Shown: positions 25,869-34,479, counted from the stretch's first letter. The stretch is 64,000 nucleotides of DNA from SM23-73-3 sp964580215 (GCA_964580215.1 CAZOJT010000005.1:1-64000), one strand, 5' to 3'. The notes: generated by a model not told the origin, from the letters alone. Translations and numbers: made by a program.

Positions 25869-26540
25869 TCACCACCACAAACTTCTCCACATTAACTTGA
25901 TAAACCTTCCTGTATCAATCAGAGGATTGATGAAGCTTTTTCCTCCTCCATAAATGGTTTTTATAGGAACCTCACTTATCTTAAATCCCTTTCTTTTTGC
26001 TTTAATCAAAATCTCAGATTCCAGATCGTATTTTTTTGATTCCAATTTGAGGTCTTTTAGAACATGAGTTGATATCAATCTATACCCGGATTGGCTATCT
26101 CTGATAGACTGACCGGACAAAACAGACAATATGACCGAAGTTAAATTATTGGTGAGCCAGCGGGCAAAGGGCATGATTTTAAGATTTCTTTTTCTGGTTC
26201 CGATTATGATACCGGGCGTGCTATCTGCCAGGCGGATAAAGTCTGGGACAGATTCAGGGTCATGCTGCAGATCCGCATCCATGGTGATCAGCGCGTGGTA
26301 ATTTTTTTCCAGCGCATATCTAAATCCAGTTTTTAAAGCTTCCCCCTTGCCCTTGTTTCTTTTGTGTTTCAAAACTACAGCACCAACCTCCTGAGCAATG
26401 CCAAAAGTCTGATCTTTGGAGCCGTCGTCGACCACAACAATGTCATTTTTATTCACAAATTTTGAAGTCTTTTTTATTAGCTCTGAGATGGTTAAACCGG
26501 CATTGTATGCGGGGATAAGCACCAGAAATGTTTTAGCCAT
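25869..26540 (-). CDS. family 2 glycosyltransferase, polyprenyl-phosphate mannose/glucose synthase-like
   Basis: A 223-aa GT2 enzyme of the DPM1 type, likely making polyprenyl-phosphate sugar on the cytosolic membrane face. The N-terminus VLIPAYNAGLTISELIK and VVDDGSKDQT are nucleotide-sugar-binding; ITMDADLQHDPESVPDF carries the DxD metal motif; a DSQSGYRLIS segment matches the acceptor site. It has no C-terminal membrane helices. Its product could feed GT-C enzymes such as the TMTC-like protein at 3-4.9 kb, though that link is inferred. A short tandem repeat lies immediately before the ATG. Confidence 0.9.
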   Translation of the reverse strand: MAKTFLVLIPAYNAGLTISELIKKTSKFVNKNDIVVVDDGSKDQTFGIAQEVGAVVLKHKRNKGKGEALKTGFRYALEKNYHALITMDADLQHDPESVPDFIRLADSTPGIIIGTRKRNLKIMPFARWLTNNLTSVILSVLSGQSIRDSQSGYRLISTHVLKDLKLESKKYDLESEILIKAKRKGFKISEVPIKTIYGGGKSFINPLIDTGRFIKLMWRSLWW

Positions 26541-26571
26541 GAACTATGAACCAAAAACTATTAACTAAAAA
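26541..26571 (-). repeat. short-period tandem at the start of the glycosyltransferase gene
   Basis: On the minus strand the phrase AGTTAATAGTTTTTGGTTCATAGTTCATGG is built of AGTT/GTTCAT units. It fills the whole gap between tRNA-Pro and the GT2 ATG, leaving no Shine-Dalgarno. Confidence 0.5.
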
Positions 26572-26572
26572 A

Positions 26573-26647
26573 TCGGGGCGAGCCGATTTGAACGGCCGAC
26601 CCCTTGCACCCCAAGCAAGTGCGCTAACCAGACTGCGCCACGCCCCG
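26573..26647 (-). tRNA. tRNA-Pro (anticodon GGG)
   Basis: The minus strand folds as a complete cloverleaf: acceptor CGGGGCG pairing with CGCCCCG, anticodon stem CTTGC/GCAAG around loop TTGGGGT (anticodon GGG), and T-loop GTTCAAATC. CCA is not encoded. Confidence 0.95.
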
Positions 26648-26684
26648 ATCAAACACCCTCAACATAGCCTATTTTTGGAAAAAA

Positions 26685-27032
26685 TCAAGACAAAATTTCT
26701 AAAAGCGCAGAAATTTCCTTTCTGATTTCTGCCAAAAGACTCTGAAGTCGCATCTTCTCCGCCACCACCGGACCCAGATTATCTTGCCTTAGGTTTTTCA
26801 ACCTAGACTTGGCACCTTCGATGGTATATCCTTCCTCATACAAAAGATGCTTGATCTGGTTGATTAAGTCGATATCCTTCTGTTGATAAGAACGATTCCC
26901 GGCTTTGTTTTTTTTTGGTCTGAGAAGAGCAAACTCCTTTTCCCAGAATCTCAACACATACGGTTTGATTCCGGTTATCTGCGCTACCTCGCTAATGGAA
27001 TAATAGAGTTTATTTTTTGTTGAAACTTTCAA
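26685..27032 (-). CDS. MerR-family transcriptional regulator
   Basis: A 115-aa DNA-binding protein. The MerR winged helix-turn-helix occupies residues 8-75: YYSISEVAQITGIKPYVLRFWEKEF and a wing with GNRSYQQKDIDLINQIKHLLYEEGYTIEGAK. A short C-terminal coiled coil (ERKEIS-like, 90-113) would dimerise it. No cysteine effector site is present, so metal sensing is unlikely; small MerR proteins of this form (HspR/GlnR-like) are common next to housekeeping genes. It is separated by a tRNA from the glycosyltransferase and lies 72 bases downstream of gpsA. Confidence 0.9.
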   Translation of the reverse strand: MKVSTKNKLYYSISEVAQITGIKPYVLRFWEKEFALLRPKKNKAGNRSYQQKDIDLINQIKHLLYEEGYTIEGAKSRLKNLRQDNLGPVVAEKMRLQSLLAEIRKEISALLEILS

Positions 27033-27104
27033 ATTCTCCCCTCACTTCTTGGGCAGATTCTGTTCTTCAGCTTCAGATAAAAAATATGAATTTTGCCTTC
27101 CAAG

Positions 27105-28112
27105 TCAACCCCAAATTTCCGATTTTGGATCTCGGGTCATGAGTTTGGTCATAGCTTCTTTCGGCTTTTTGTTTTCAAAAAGGATATGATAAACCTGTTG
27201 GGTGATAGGCATTTCCACCTGGTGCCTTAAAGAAAACTGGTAAGCTGACCTGGTGGTCTTTATTCCTTCTGCCACCATGGTCATCTCCGCCTCAATTTCC
27301 TTCAGAGTCTTTCCTTTTCCTATCTGTTCTCCCACAAATCTATTGCGGGAGTATTTGCTGATGCAGGTGGTTACCAGATCGCCCAAGCCTGAAAGTCCGG
27401 CAAAGGTCTCTCGCTTTGCCCCCAGTTTTTCACCCAATCGTATGATCTCTGCCAGCCCACGGGAAATCAATGCGCCCTTGCTGTTGTCCCCCAAGCCCAT
27501 CCCATCACAAATCCCAACTGCAATGGCAATAACGTTCTTAAGAGAGCCCCCCAACTCCACCCCAACAATGTCGCTGTTGGTATAAACCCTGAAATATGGG
27601 GTCATAAAAACCTGTTGAACTTCTCTGGCGACATCCTCTTTGAATCCAGCCACCACCACAGTGGTGGGAATTTTCCTTGCCACCTCCTCCGCATGGCTGG
27701 GACCAGACAGGGTGGTGATTCTCTCATGAAGCCGAGATGGCAACTCTTGTGTTAATACTTCCGACATTCTTAGAAGTGTGCTATTTTCGATCCCCTTGGC
27801 TAAGTTGATCACAATCGGATCTTTCAACTCTATTATGCTAATTTTTTTCGCCACCTCTCTCACCGTATGGGAGGGGAGTGCTAAAGCTAATATATCCGCC
27901 TCAGAGACTGCTGAGTCAAGTTGATCTGTGATCTCCACCTGCTGGGGTATAACAATTCCGGGAAGTTTCTGCTTGTGTTCTCTTTGGATGGAAAGTCTTT
28001 TGACCTCCTGATGATCAAACTCCCACAAGGTTACCTTATGCCCGTTGTAGTTTAAAAGCGTGGAGACGGCAATTCCCCAGCTTCCTGCACCTAGGACTGC
28101 AATCTCTGCCAT
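27105..28112 (-). CDS. gpsA: NAD(P)H-dependent glycerol-3-phosphate dehydrogenase
   Basis: A 335-aa enzyme that reduces dihydroxyacetone phosphate to glycerol-3-phosphate for phospholipid synthesis. The Rossmann motif is VLGAGSWGIAVSTLLNYNGH at the N-terminus. The catalytic Lys is in VGVELGGSLKNVIAIAVGICDGMGLGDNSKGAL; GLSGLGDLVTTCISKYSRNR is a further GpsA hallmark. Length is normal. It follows plsY, which uses its product, in the conserved plsY-gpsA order, although a 90-base double-hairpin repeat now separates them. Confidence 0.97.
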   Translation of the reverse strand: MAEIAVLGAGSWGIAVSTLLNYNGHKVTLWEFDHQEVKRLSIQREHKQKLPGIVIPQQVEITDQLDSAVSEADILALALPSHTVREVAKKISIIELKDPIVINLAKGIENSTLLRMSEVLTQELPSRLHERITTLSGPSHAEEVARKIPTTVVVAGFKEDVAREVQQVFMTPYFRVYTNSDIVGVELGGSLKNVIAIAVGICDGMGLGDNSKGALISRGLAEIIRLGEKLGAKRETFAGLSGLGDLVTTCISKYSRNRFVGEQIGKGKTLKEIEAEMTMVAEGIKTTRSAYQFSLRHQVEMPITQQVYHILFENKKPKEAMTKLMTRDPKSEIWG

Positions 28113-28141
28113 GATTTTTTCCCTTCAATACAAAAAAGTTT

Positions 28142-28230
28142 GTAGGTCGGATATGTCCCGCCAACGGCGGGACTATCCGACTTCTCTTTTTGTCCGAAAC
28201 CCCGTTTTGGCGGGAGTTTTCGGACCTACG
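28142..28230. repeat. double-hairpin repeat between plsY and gpsA
   Basis: Outer ends GTAGGTCGGATATGTCCCG and GTTTTCGGACCTAC, with two inner CCCGCC/GGCGGG hairpins. It occupies almost the entire 133-base gap of an otherwise compact operon. Confidence 0.75.
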
Positions 28231-28245
28231 CTCTTCAAACTTCAT

Positions 28246-28872
28246 TCATTTTCGACCAAATTTATTCTCTGTGCCAGCCAGCAGTCGTTTTACATTGCCT
28301 CTATGATTGAAAAAGATGAAAGCTGTTAGAAAAAACATCATAAGAATAAGCTCAGGTGGCACTTTATATTTAAGATAATACCTTTCAAATATCAAAGCAA
28401 GAAGTATAAAGGTCGTGGCGGTAAGCGAACCCAGGGAAACATATCTGGTAATCGCCACTATCAATACAAACAGAATCAAACCCAAACCCACCTCCAAGGG
28501 AATAATGGCCAAAAGAGCACCCAACCCGGCAGCGATTCCCTTCCCTCCTTTGAATCCGGCAAAAACCGGAAAGACGTGGCCCAAGATCACGAAAACCCCT
28601 GCTATAAGCTTCAAATCAATTAAGCTCAACGAAACAGAGTTAAGGGCGATTTGAGTTATTAAAAGCACCGCGGTCATCCCTTTGGCGATATCCAGCACCA
28701 ACACAATCACTGCGGGCAAAGGTCCGATAACTCGATAAACATTGGTGAATCCAGCATTCTTTGATCCGTAATCTCTTATGTCAACGCCCCGCCAGATTTT
28801 GCTTATGATAATGCTGAAAGGACAGGATCCCAGAAGATAGCTTAAAATCATTATAGCGACAATTGAGGACAT
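28246..28872 (-). CDS. plsY: glycerol-3-phosphate acyltransferase PlsY
   Basis: A 208-aa membrane enzyme that acylates glycerol-3-phosphate using acyl-phosphate. The three cytosolic motifs are visible: YLLGSCPFSIIISK with SKNAGFTNVYRVIG nearby (motif 1), GHVFPVFAGFKGGKGIAAGLG (motif 2), and the C-terminal FNHRGNVKRLLAGTENKFG (motif 3). Five or more hydrophobic helices match the family. It sits between the DUF6504-like gene and gpsA in a der-plsY-gpsA arrangement. Confidence 0.97.
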   Translation of the reverse strand: MSSIVAIMILSYLLGSCPFSIIISKIWRGVDIRDYGSKNAGFTNVYRVIGPLPAVIVLVLDIAKGMTAVLLITQIALNSVSLSLIDLKLIAGVFVILGHVFPVFAGFKGGKGIAAGLGALLAIIPLEVGLGLILFVLIVAITRYVSLGSLTATTFILLALIFERYYLKYKVPPELILMMFFLTAFIFFNHRGNVKRLLAGTENKFGRK

Positions 28873-28890
28873 CTTTTTGGTTCTCTTACC

Positions 28891-29007
28891 TTAGTGTCGA
28901 TTTAAAAGATACAACATATAGCTAACGATCACAAGGGTCGTTCCTATGGTTGTTCCGAACCCTCTCTTTTTCTGAAAAGTTAATCTAATTTTGTATACAG
29001 TATCCAA
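28891..29007 (-). CDS. possible 38-aa single-span membrane peptide
   Basis: A frame from TTG 29007 to TAA 28891 that overlaps the end of the DUF6504-like gene by 28 bases. The product ends with a plausible membrane helix (GTTIGTTLVIVSYMLYLL) and LNRH. AAGGA lies close to the TTG. Too short and with too weak a start for confidence. Confidence 0.25.
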   Translation of the reverse strand: MDTVYKIRLTFQKKRGFGTTIGTTLVIVSYMLYLLNRH

Positions 29008-29261
29008 GCTTCCTTTTTCGATCCACGATCAAAATATATATCGAAAACCTCCTCCTCTTCGGTCAACACCCTGTAATAATTTCTATGTCTTCTCTGCCAC
29101 CATCGTTTTCTTTTGGCACCGGACTTGGGAAAGCTGAAGTCAGGCCAGAAGGCGATCACCTCTTTTATTTTGTATTCTCTGCCTCTCCAGACAAATGAGA
29201 TTGGATTTCTGGTCTTCTCGTCCCTGGTCACATCTATTTCATCCGAATAAAATTCAGGCAT
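28980..29261 (-). CDS. DUF6504-like small protein
   Basis: A 93-aa basic, Trp/Tyr-rich protein starting at ATG 29261. An in-frame TTG at 29270 lies within a tandem repeat and is rejected. Core phrases are PISFVWRGREYKIKEVIAFW and RRHRNYYRVLTEEEEVFDIYFDRG, the pattern I associate with DUF6504, a small domain found near DNA polymerase IV-like genes in some bacteria. The role is unknown. It begins 41 bases after der, with the gap filled by a TTGAGA-type tandem. Confidence 0.65.
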   Translation of the reverse strand: MPEFYSDEIDVTRDEKTRNPISFVWRGREYKIKEVIAFWPDFSFPKSGAKRKRWWQRRHRNYYRVLTEEEEVFDIYFDRGSKKEAWILYTKLD

Positions 29262-29304
29262 AAATCTCAAATCTCAGTCTCAAATCTCAACTCTCAACTC
29301 TCTA
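29262..29304 (-). repeat. TTGAGA-type short tandem between der and the DUF6504-like gene
   Basis: On the minus strand the gap reads as GAGAGTTGAGAGTTGAGAT followed by more GAGATTT units. It begins at the der stop (TAG) and ends at the next ATG, filling the gap exactly. Confidence 0.8.
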
Positions 29305-30615
29305 CTCCCTTTTCTTTATCTTAATCCTGATCGGCGTTCCCAGAAATCCAAAATGTTCCCTTATCCTGTTCTCCAGATATCTCAGATATGGTTTTTTCAG
29401 AAGCTCCGGATAATTACAAAAAAATACAAATGTAGGGGGCTGGATACCTGTTTGGGTGGCGTAGTATATTTTTATATATTTCCCTTTAACCGATGCAGGG
29501 AGTCGGGCATTTATGTCTTTTTCCAATTTCTGGTTCAACTCACCGGTCTCTATCCTTTTCTTCCTCTCATTATAAACCCGCAAAACCAGATCCATAGCTG
29601 TCTTAACCCTTTGTTTGGTTTTAGCTGAGATATATATTAGTGGCACGAACTTAAGCATTGGCGCTTTCTGTCTCAATGCTTTGGTATAAAGATCTGCCGT
29701 TTTCTCATCTTTCTCTAAAAGATCCCACTTATTTATTCCTATCACCATTCCTTTTCGCAGATCATTAACTTCATCTGCGATCTTTACGTCCTGTTTTAAA
29801 AGTCCCATCTGAGCTTCAATAAGAATCAATGCCACATCGCATCTTTCAATCGATCTCAGAGTTCTCAGGGTGATATAATATTCCAGGCTTTCTTTGATCC
29901 TGGATTTACGCCTCAGACCCGCAGTATCGATCAAGATAAAAGATTGTCCCTCTATTTCTATTTCAGTATCGATTGCATCTCTGGTGGTACCCGGCGTTTC
30001 CGCAACTATCAGCTTCTCCTCCCCCAGAAGAGCATTGACAAAGGATGATTTCCCCACATTTGGTCTTCCGATCACCGCCACCTTGATACTTTCCTTTTTC
30101 TCCTCATACACAACTTCTTCAGGCAAACCTGAGACGATCTGGTCCAAAAGATCGCCGATGTTTCTGCCATTTAAGGCAGAAACGCCTTCAGGCTCTCCCA
30201 AGCCGAGTTGGTTCAAGAAATACATTTCGCTTTCGTCTTTAGGTCCATCCACCTTATTTGCCACCAGCACCACCCCTTTTTTTGTTTTCTTAAGCCGCCT
30301 TGCTATCTCCAGATCGAGTGACTGCGCTCCCACCTTCACGTCCACCAGAAAAACGATCAAATCCGCTTCAGATATGGCTATCTCTGCCTGGGCTTTCACT
30401 AATTTCTCCATTTCACTTCCACTTGACGGAATATATCCACCGGTATCAACCAAAAAGAAGCCCTTTTTGTTCCAGGTGGTGAAGGCATAATTTCTGTCAC
30501 GGGTGATTCCCGGCTGATCATCCACCACTGCAATGCGCCTTTTCAAAAGGCGATTAAAAAGAGTGGATTTTCCTACATTGGGTCTGCCTATTATGGCAAC
30601 GATGGGAACAGACAT
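29302..30615 (-). CDS. der: ribosome-assembly GTPase Der (EngA)
   Basis: 437 aa from ATG 30615 (MSVPIVAIIGRPNVGKSTLF); the extra upstream codons in the frame come from a tandem repeat. It has two tandem GTPase domains, each with GRPNVGKS (P-loop), DTAG/DTGG and NKxD (ANKVDGPK; GINKWDLL) motifs, then a C-terminal KH-like domain ending KIKKRE. Der is essential for 50S assembly. It lies in the DUF512-der-plsY-gpsA neighbourhood seen in many bacteria. No Shine-Dalgarno is visible because the repeat abuts the ATG, unless translation uses another signal. Confidence 0.97.
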   Translation of the reverse strand: MSVPIVAIIGRPNVGKSTLFNRLLKRRIAVVDDQPGITRDRNYAFTTWNKKGFFLVDTGGYIPSSGSEMEKLVKAQAEIAISEADLIVFLVDVKVGAQSLDLEIARRLKKTKKGVVLVANKVDGPKDESEMYFLNQLGLGEPEGVSALNGRNIGDLLDQIVSGLPEEVVYEEKKESIKVAVIGRPNVGKSSFVNALLGEEKLIVAETPGTTRDAIDTEIEIEGQSFILIDTAGLRRKSRIKESLEYYITLRTLRSIERCDVALILIEAQMGLLKQDVKIADEVNDLRKGMVIGINKWDLLEKDEKTADLYTKALRQKAPMLKFVPLIYISAKTKQRVKTAMDLVLRVYNERKKRIETGELNQKLEKDINARLPASVKGKYIKIYYATQTGIQPPTFVFFCNYPELLKKPYLRYLENRIREHFGFLGTPIRIKIKKRE

Positions 30616-30651
30616 GGTCAACGGATGGAACGGATTAAACGGATTCAATAG
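30616..30651. repeat. ACGGATTAA-type tandem repeat abutting the der start
   Basis: Plus-strand units GGTCAACGGATGGAACGG and ATTAAACGGATTCAATAG. Related copies are at 32746-32773 (end of recN) and 47073-47165 (end of folD), in the opposite relation to the genes. Confidence 0.8.
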
Positions 30652-30689
30652 AATTCAATAATAAATATGAAAAAGCCACTTAAGAAACC

Positions 30690-30750
30690 GTAGGGGCAAA
30701 TCTTTAGCTCCACCCGCCACAACCGGGCGAATCTAAAGATTCGCCCCTAC
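30690..30750. repeat. palindromic repeat overlapping the end of the DUF512 gene
   Basis: Ends GTAGGGGCAAATCTTTAG and CTAAAGATTCGCCCCTAC are inverted copies. The stop codon of the DUF512 gene (30733-30735) and its last five codons lie within the right arm. Confidence 0.85.
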
Positions 30751-32052
30751 CTCTGATTTCCATTCCTCAAACATTTTCCTTAAGCTTTCCACCAGATCAT
30801 ATGATCCAAGTACTATCTTGCGTCCTAATTCCCTTTCTAAATCCTGAGGAGTTAAGTCATCTAAAAACAACCCATCTTGGTTTGTGCAATTTGGAGGAAG
30901 AAGAATTATCTTGCCCGGGTTTTTCTGTCTTCTTAAAGCATTCAACATATCCACACCGGTCAAGAGACCGGTTACAGTCACGGTGTGTCCAAAAAAGTCA
31001 TTCTTCACCACCACCAGCCAAATCTTAAGACCGGATATTGAATTTAATCTCTGCTCTATTATCTGTCTGATCAACCTGAAGGTTGATATTCCAGTCACCA
31101 GAGTAACGTTAAGGTTTTTCTTTAACTTTTTGGGCAAAAGTCTATGTTGCGATTTAAACTTGTCTAAGAACTGGCGCATCATCCCCACGCCATTTTCCAC
31201 CTGATAGAACCCATCATAATATCTTCTGCTGGGAATGTCAAGCTCCGCCTTGGTGAAGAACTCGTCTGCCGCATAAACGAAACCATCTCCCCACTTTTTT
31301 CTAAAAACCTTTTGCCATTCATCCACTAACTGAATGGCCTTTCTGGAATACGCTTTATCCACAAGTTGTATCCTGGGCAATTTGTTTCTAAATTTTGTTA
31401 GACCAACTGGAACCAGTGCCAGTGATTTTACATAAGGATAAAAAGTAGACAAATCCTTAACAGATTTTTCCAGATACTCCCCATCATTGATCCCCGGACA
31501 CAGAACAATCTGGGTGTGCATCTCTATTTTCCCTTTGGCTAATTTTTCAATTAGGGGCATAATATCAGGGATTTTGGAATTTGACATAATCTTTTTCCGC
31601 AGTTTTTCATCGGTGGCATGCACTGAAATATATAACGGGCTAAGTCGTTGATATATAATGCGATTTATGTCCTCGTTTGAAGTGTTGGTTAACGTGATGA
31701 AATTGCCGTGGAGAAAAGAAAGACGAAAATCCTCATCTTTAAAATATAGAGCTTTTCTTAAACCTTTTGGAAGCTGATGAACGAAACAAAAAATGCAGTT
31801 GTTGTTACAATTTTTGTATCTTATGGGATAAAACTCCAATCCCAGATCTTCATCCGGCTGTTTTTTTATCTGCACCTCTTTTACTGTTCCACCTTTTGCT
31901 TTAAGCTTCACCTTCAAAAGATGATCGGTGGAAAAGAATTTATAGTCGATGATGTCAGCTATAGAATGGTCATTTATCTCCAAAAGCTCATCATCTGCAG
32001 AAACATCAAGAAGAGAGGCGATACTTCCATTTCTTATTGACCTGATCTTCAT
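30733..32052 (-). CDS. DUF512 radical-SAM-type Fe-S protein with N-terminal PDZ-like domain
   Basis: A 439-aa protein. Residues 1-65 look like a PDZ domain (SIASLLDVSADDELLEINDHS). The cluster motif is C82-x3-C86-x2-C89 in RYKNCNNNCIFCFVHQLPKG, followed by a TIM-barrel-like stretch (LYISVHATDEKLRKKIM, MHTQIVLCPGINDGEYLEKS) and the C-terminal DUF512 domain (VTLVTGISTF, VKNDFFGHTVTVTGLLTG, LPPNCTNQDGLFLDDLT). The family often sits next to der, as here; its reaction is not known. The C-terminal VGANL residues and the stop are contributed by a dispersed palindrome. Confidence 0.92.
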   Translation of the reverse strand: MKIRSIRNGSIASLLDVSADDELLEINDHSIADIIDYKFFSTDHLLKVKLKAKGGTVKEVQIKKQPDEDLGLEFYPIRYKNCNNNCIFCFVHQLPKGLRKALYFKDEDFRLSFLHGNFITLTNTSNEDINRIIYQRLSPLYISVHATDEKLRKKIMSNSKIPDIMPLIEKLAKGKIEMHTQIVLCPGINDGEYLEKSVKDLSTFYPYVKSLALVPVGLTKFRNKLPRIQLVDKAYSRKAIQLVDEWQKVFRKKWGDGFVYAADEFFTKAELDIPSRRYYDGFYQVENGVGMMRQFLDKFKSQHRLLPKKLKKNLNVTLVTGISTFRLIRQIIEQRLNSISGLKIWLVVVKNDFFGHTVTVTGLLTGVDMLNALRRQKNPGKIILLPPNCTNQDGLFLDDLTPQDLERELGRKIVLGSYDLVESLRKMFEEWKSEVGANL

Positions 32053-32083
32053 CTTAACCGAAGGGGGTATTCAGAAAAGAATT

Positions 32084-32641
32084 TTATCCATCCGTGGTTC
32101 CAACGCGATATTGAGCCACAAACATCCTTAAATACTGGATGATGCAGTTCAGGGCAGAGATGGTCGCAAGAACTAAGAACCACTGTTGTAGCTGATGAAT
32201 CCGAGCTATATAAATCACCACCGTGAAAACCCAGATCCACGAGTTCAATTTACCCCAGTTGTTGGACATAAGAACAGTTCCTTTCCTCTTTACCATAAGA
32301 AGAGCGGCAATCAAAGTTAAAAGGTCCTTTAAGAACAACAAACTTGCCGCCCAGATGGGAAACCCACGATGGATGATGATGAAAATAACAAAAATCCCCA
32401 AGCCCAACTTATCTGCCAAAGGGTCCAAAACCTTCCCCAGATCAGTAATCTGATTTAACCTTCTTGCCGCATAACCATCTAACACGTCAGAAGCCACGGC
32501 AATTACAATCAAAATAATTGCCACCACAAGACCTTGGTTCGTATCCTGAGCTAAAAACAAAAAGATGAAGGGAAGAAGCAAAATTCGAAAGATTGCCAAA
32601 AGATTGGGAAGTAAAAAGAAGTCTCGTTTTTTTATGATCAT
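32084..32641 (-). CDS. pgsA: CDP-diacylglycerol--glycerol-3-phosphate 3-phosphatidyltransferase
   Basis: A 185-aa membrane enzyme from ATG 32641 (MIIKKRDFFLLPNLLAIFRI); an upstream ATG at 32683 would add 14 residues from a repeat (GGTCTCCGTAATC, related to 19733) and is less likely. It carries the CDP-alcohol phosphotransferase motif DVLDGYAARRLNQITDLGKVLDPLADK. The product is phosphatidylglycerol phosphate, the anionic phospholipid branch; with psd/pssA at 12.4-13.8 kb both branches are present. The exact family member (PgsA or a related CDP-alcohol transferase) is fairly secure from length and pattern. Confidence 0.88.
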   Translation of the reverse strand: MIIKKRDFFLLPNLLAIFRILLLPFIFLFLAQDTNQGLVVAIILIVIAVASDVLDGYAARRLNQITDLGKVLDPLADKLGLGIFVIFIIIHRGFPIWAASLLFLKDLLTLIAALLMVKRKGTVLMSNNWGKLNSWIWVFTVVIYIARIHQLQQWFLVLATISALNCIIQYLRMFVAQYRVGTTDG

Positions 32642-32745
32642 TTTGAGTAAGCGAATCCAAAGATTGCGATTACGGAGACCCATCTGGGACCATTTCCGGG
32701 CTTTGCAAAGTGCAAAGCATTTGGGCGATCAAAGTGAGCCCCAAA

Positions 32746-32773
32746 GTCCGTTTAATCCGCTTAATCCGTTGAC
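32746..32773. repeat. AATCCG-type tandem repeat containing the recN stop
   Basis: Units GTCCGTTTAATCCGC and TTAATCCGTTGAC. The TAA stop of recN (32761-32763) and the codons for STD come from this unit. Confidence 0.85.
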
Positions 32774-34479
32774 TGATTGTTCAAAGCTCTGATCATCTCC
32801 TTTGCCTGTCTCAAAGTCAACTGGCTCACCTTTTCACCGGAGATCATTCGCGCAATCTCTTTGACCCTCTCCTCTCTGTCTAATCTTTTTATTCTGGTCA
32901 CCGTTCGACCTTTTACACTTTCTTTGAATACCTTCAAATGACAATCCGCCTGTGAAGCAATTTGCTGTAGATGGGTTATCACGATCATCTGATGTGAAGA
33001 CGCCAAACCTTTCAAGCTCTTACCCACTGCGGATGCCACCTCTCCCCCAATACCCACATCTATCTCGTCGAAAATCATGGTCTCCACCCGATCCGCCTTA
33101 GCCAAAATAGATTTTAGCGCTAACATTATACGGGAGATTTCTCCTCCGGATGCAATCTTAGCTAACGGTTTCAACTCCTCCCCGGGATTGGGAGAAACAA
33201 AAAACTCCACCTGATCCATTCCCTTCTCATCCACAAAGAACCTTTTACCGTCCAGCTTGACCAAACCATTTTCATCCTCCCTCTGGGTTATTTTTACCTG
33301 GAATCTGGTTCTATCCATCCCTAGGCTGGTCAAAGCCTTTTGAATTTTTTTAGACAACTCAGAGGCTTTAGCTTTTCTCTTTTGTGAAAGCACACTGCAC
33401 TCCCTTTGCAAAGTCTGAGAAAGTCTCTCAATCTCTTTTTCTAAACTATCAATGACTTCATCTTTGCTTTCTATCCGATCCAACTCCCTTTTGATTTGTT
33501 GTTTGTATGCCAGAATTTCTTCTACACTTTTGTTATATTTCCTCTTCAAAGTATTAAGCAAATTCAGCCTCTCCCTTATCGTCTCCAGCCTTTCAGGATC
33601 GAATTCCAACCCACGTTTGTAATCTTCCAAAATTTTTGCTACATCCTGAATGCCGATCACGCCAGATTCTAAAGTTTCAGCAGGTTCTTTCAATCTTGAA
33701 TCTATATCCGCGCCTCTTTTCAACTCCTTTGAAAGGAAGCCCAGTCTTTCCACTATCGACGCTTCACTCTCATAGAGTTGATGATAGAGATTGGAGGATA
33801 GCTCAAAAAGAGCTTCTACATTTTCTAACACTTTCCTTTCCTGGGCAAGCTTTTCTTCCTCGTCTGGGCTTAAGTTAGCTTTTTCGATTTCCTGTATCTG
33901 AAACTGGTAAAGCTTTTTTCTTTCCTCATCCATCTTTTTGCTTTGTATTAAATCCCACAACTCTTTTTGTCTCTTTCTGAGCAAAAAATATGCTTCGCTC
34001 ACCCGGGCCAAAAAATTGTCCAGATCGCCATAATGATCCAGATATTCGATATGCCTGTCCACGTTCAAAAGTGATTGATGTTGGTGTTGTCCGTGCAGAT
34101 CTGCCAACCTATCGCCAATTGATTTCAAACTTCCCAAAGTAACCAGCCGATCATCAAGAAAGCATCTGCTCTGCCCTTTGCTGGAGATCTCTCTTCGAAT
34201 TATCAATAAATCGTCCTGGAGAATCATACCAAGTTTGCTTAACAACTCTTTTAAGGTTCGATCATCCGGCAGTTTGAAAACTGCCTCTAAGCTTGCAGTA
34301 TCGAATCCAGTCCTGACCGCCTCAATGCTTGCCCTTTCTCCTAAGATCAGATTTACCGCTCCCACAATAATGGATTTCCCGGCACCGGTGGCGCCGGTGA
34401 TGATATTCAGTCCGGGCTGAAACTCAATCTCCAGTTGGTCGACTAAAGCGTAATTCTTTATTCTAAGACCGCTTAGCAT
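32761..34479 (-). CDS. recN: DNA repair ATPase RecN
   Basis: A 572-aa SMC-like protein for double-strand-break repair. The Walker A motif is in LNIITGATGAGKSIIVGAVNLILGERAS at the N-terminus; a long coiled coil fills about 155-370; the ABC signature FFVSPNPGEELKPLAKIASGGEISRIMLALK and Walker B METMIFDEIDVGIGGEVA-type segment follow, with an HLQQIASQADCHLKV H-loop. Length is typical. The last residues QSTD and the stop are encoded by a dispersed AATCCG tandem unit. It follows nadK, the usual nadK-recN order. Confidence 0.97.
   Translation of the reverse strand: MLSGLRIKNYALVDQLEIEFQPGLNIITGATGAGKSIIVGAVNLILGERASIEAVRTGFDTASLEAVFKLPDDRTLKELLSKLGMILQDDLLIIRREISSKGQSRCFLDDRLVTLGSLKSIGDRLADLHGQHQHQSLLNVDRHIEYLDHYGDLDNFLARVSEAYFLLRKRQKELWDLIQSKKMDEERKKLYQFQIQEIEKANLSPDEEEKLAQERKVLENVEALFELSSNLYHQLYESEASIVERLGFLSKELKRGADIDSRLKEPAETLESGVIGIQDVAKILEDYKRGLEFDPERLETIRERLNLLNTLKRKYNKSVEEILAYKQQIKRELDRIESKDEVIDSLEKEIERLSQTLQRECSVLSQKRKAKASELSKKIQKALTSLGMDRTRFQVKITQREDENGLVKLDGKRFFVDEKGMDQVEFFVSPNPGEELKPLAKIASGGEISRIMLALKSILAKADRVETMIFDEIDVGIGGEVASAVGKSLKGLASSHQMIVITHLQQIASQADCHLKVFKESVKGRTVTRIKRLDREERVKEIARMISGEKVSQLTLRQAKEMIRALNNQSTD

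Noticed and set aside
28036..28329. ORFs on both strands across 28036-28329
   Set aside because: They run through the double-hairpin repeat between plsY and gpsA and the gene ends; no coding signal.
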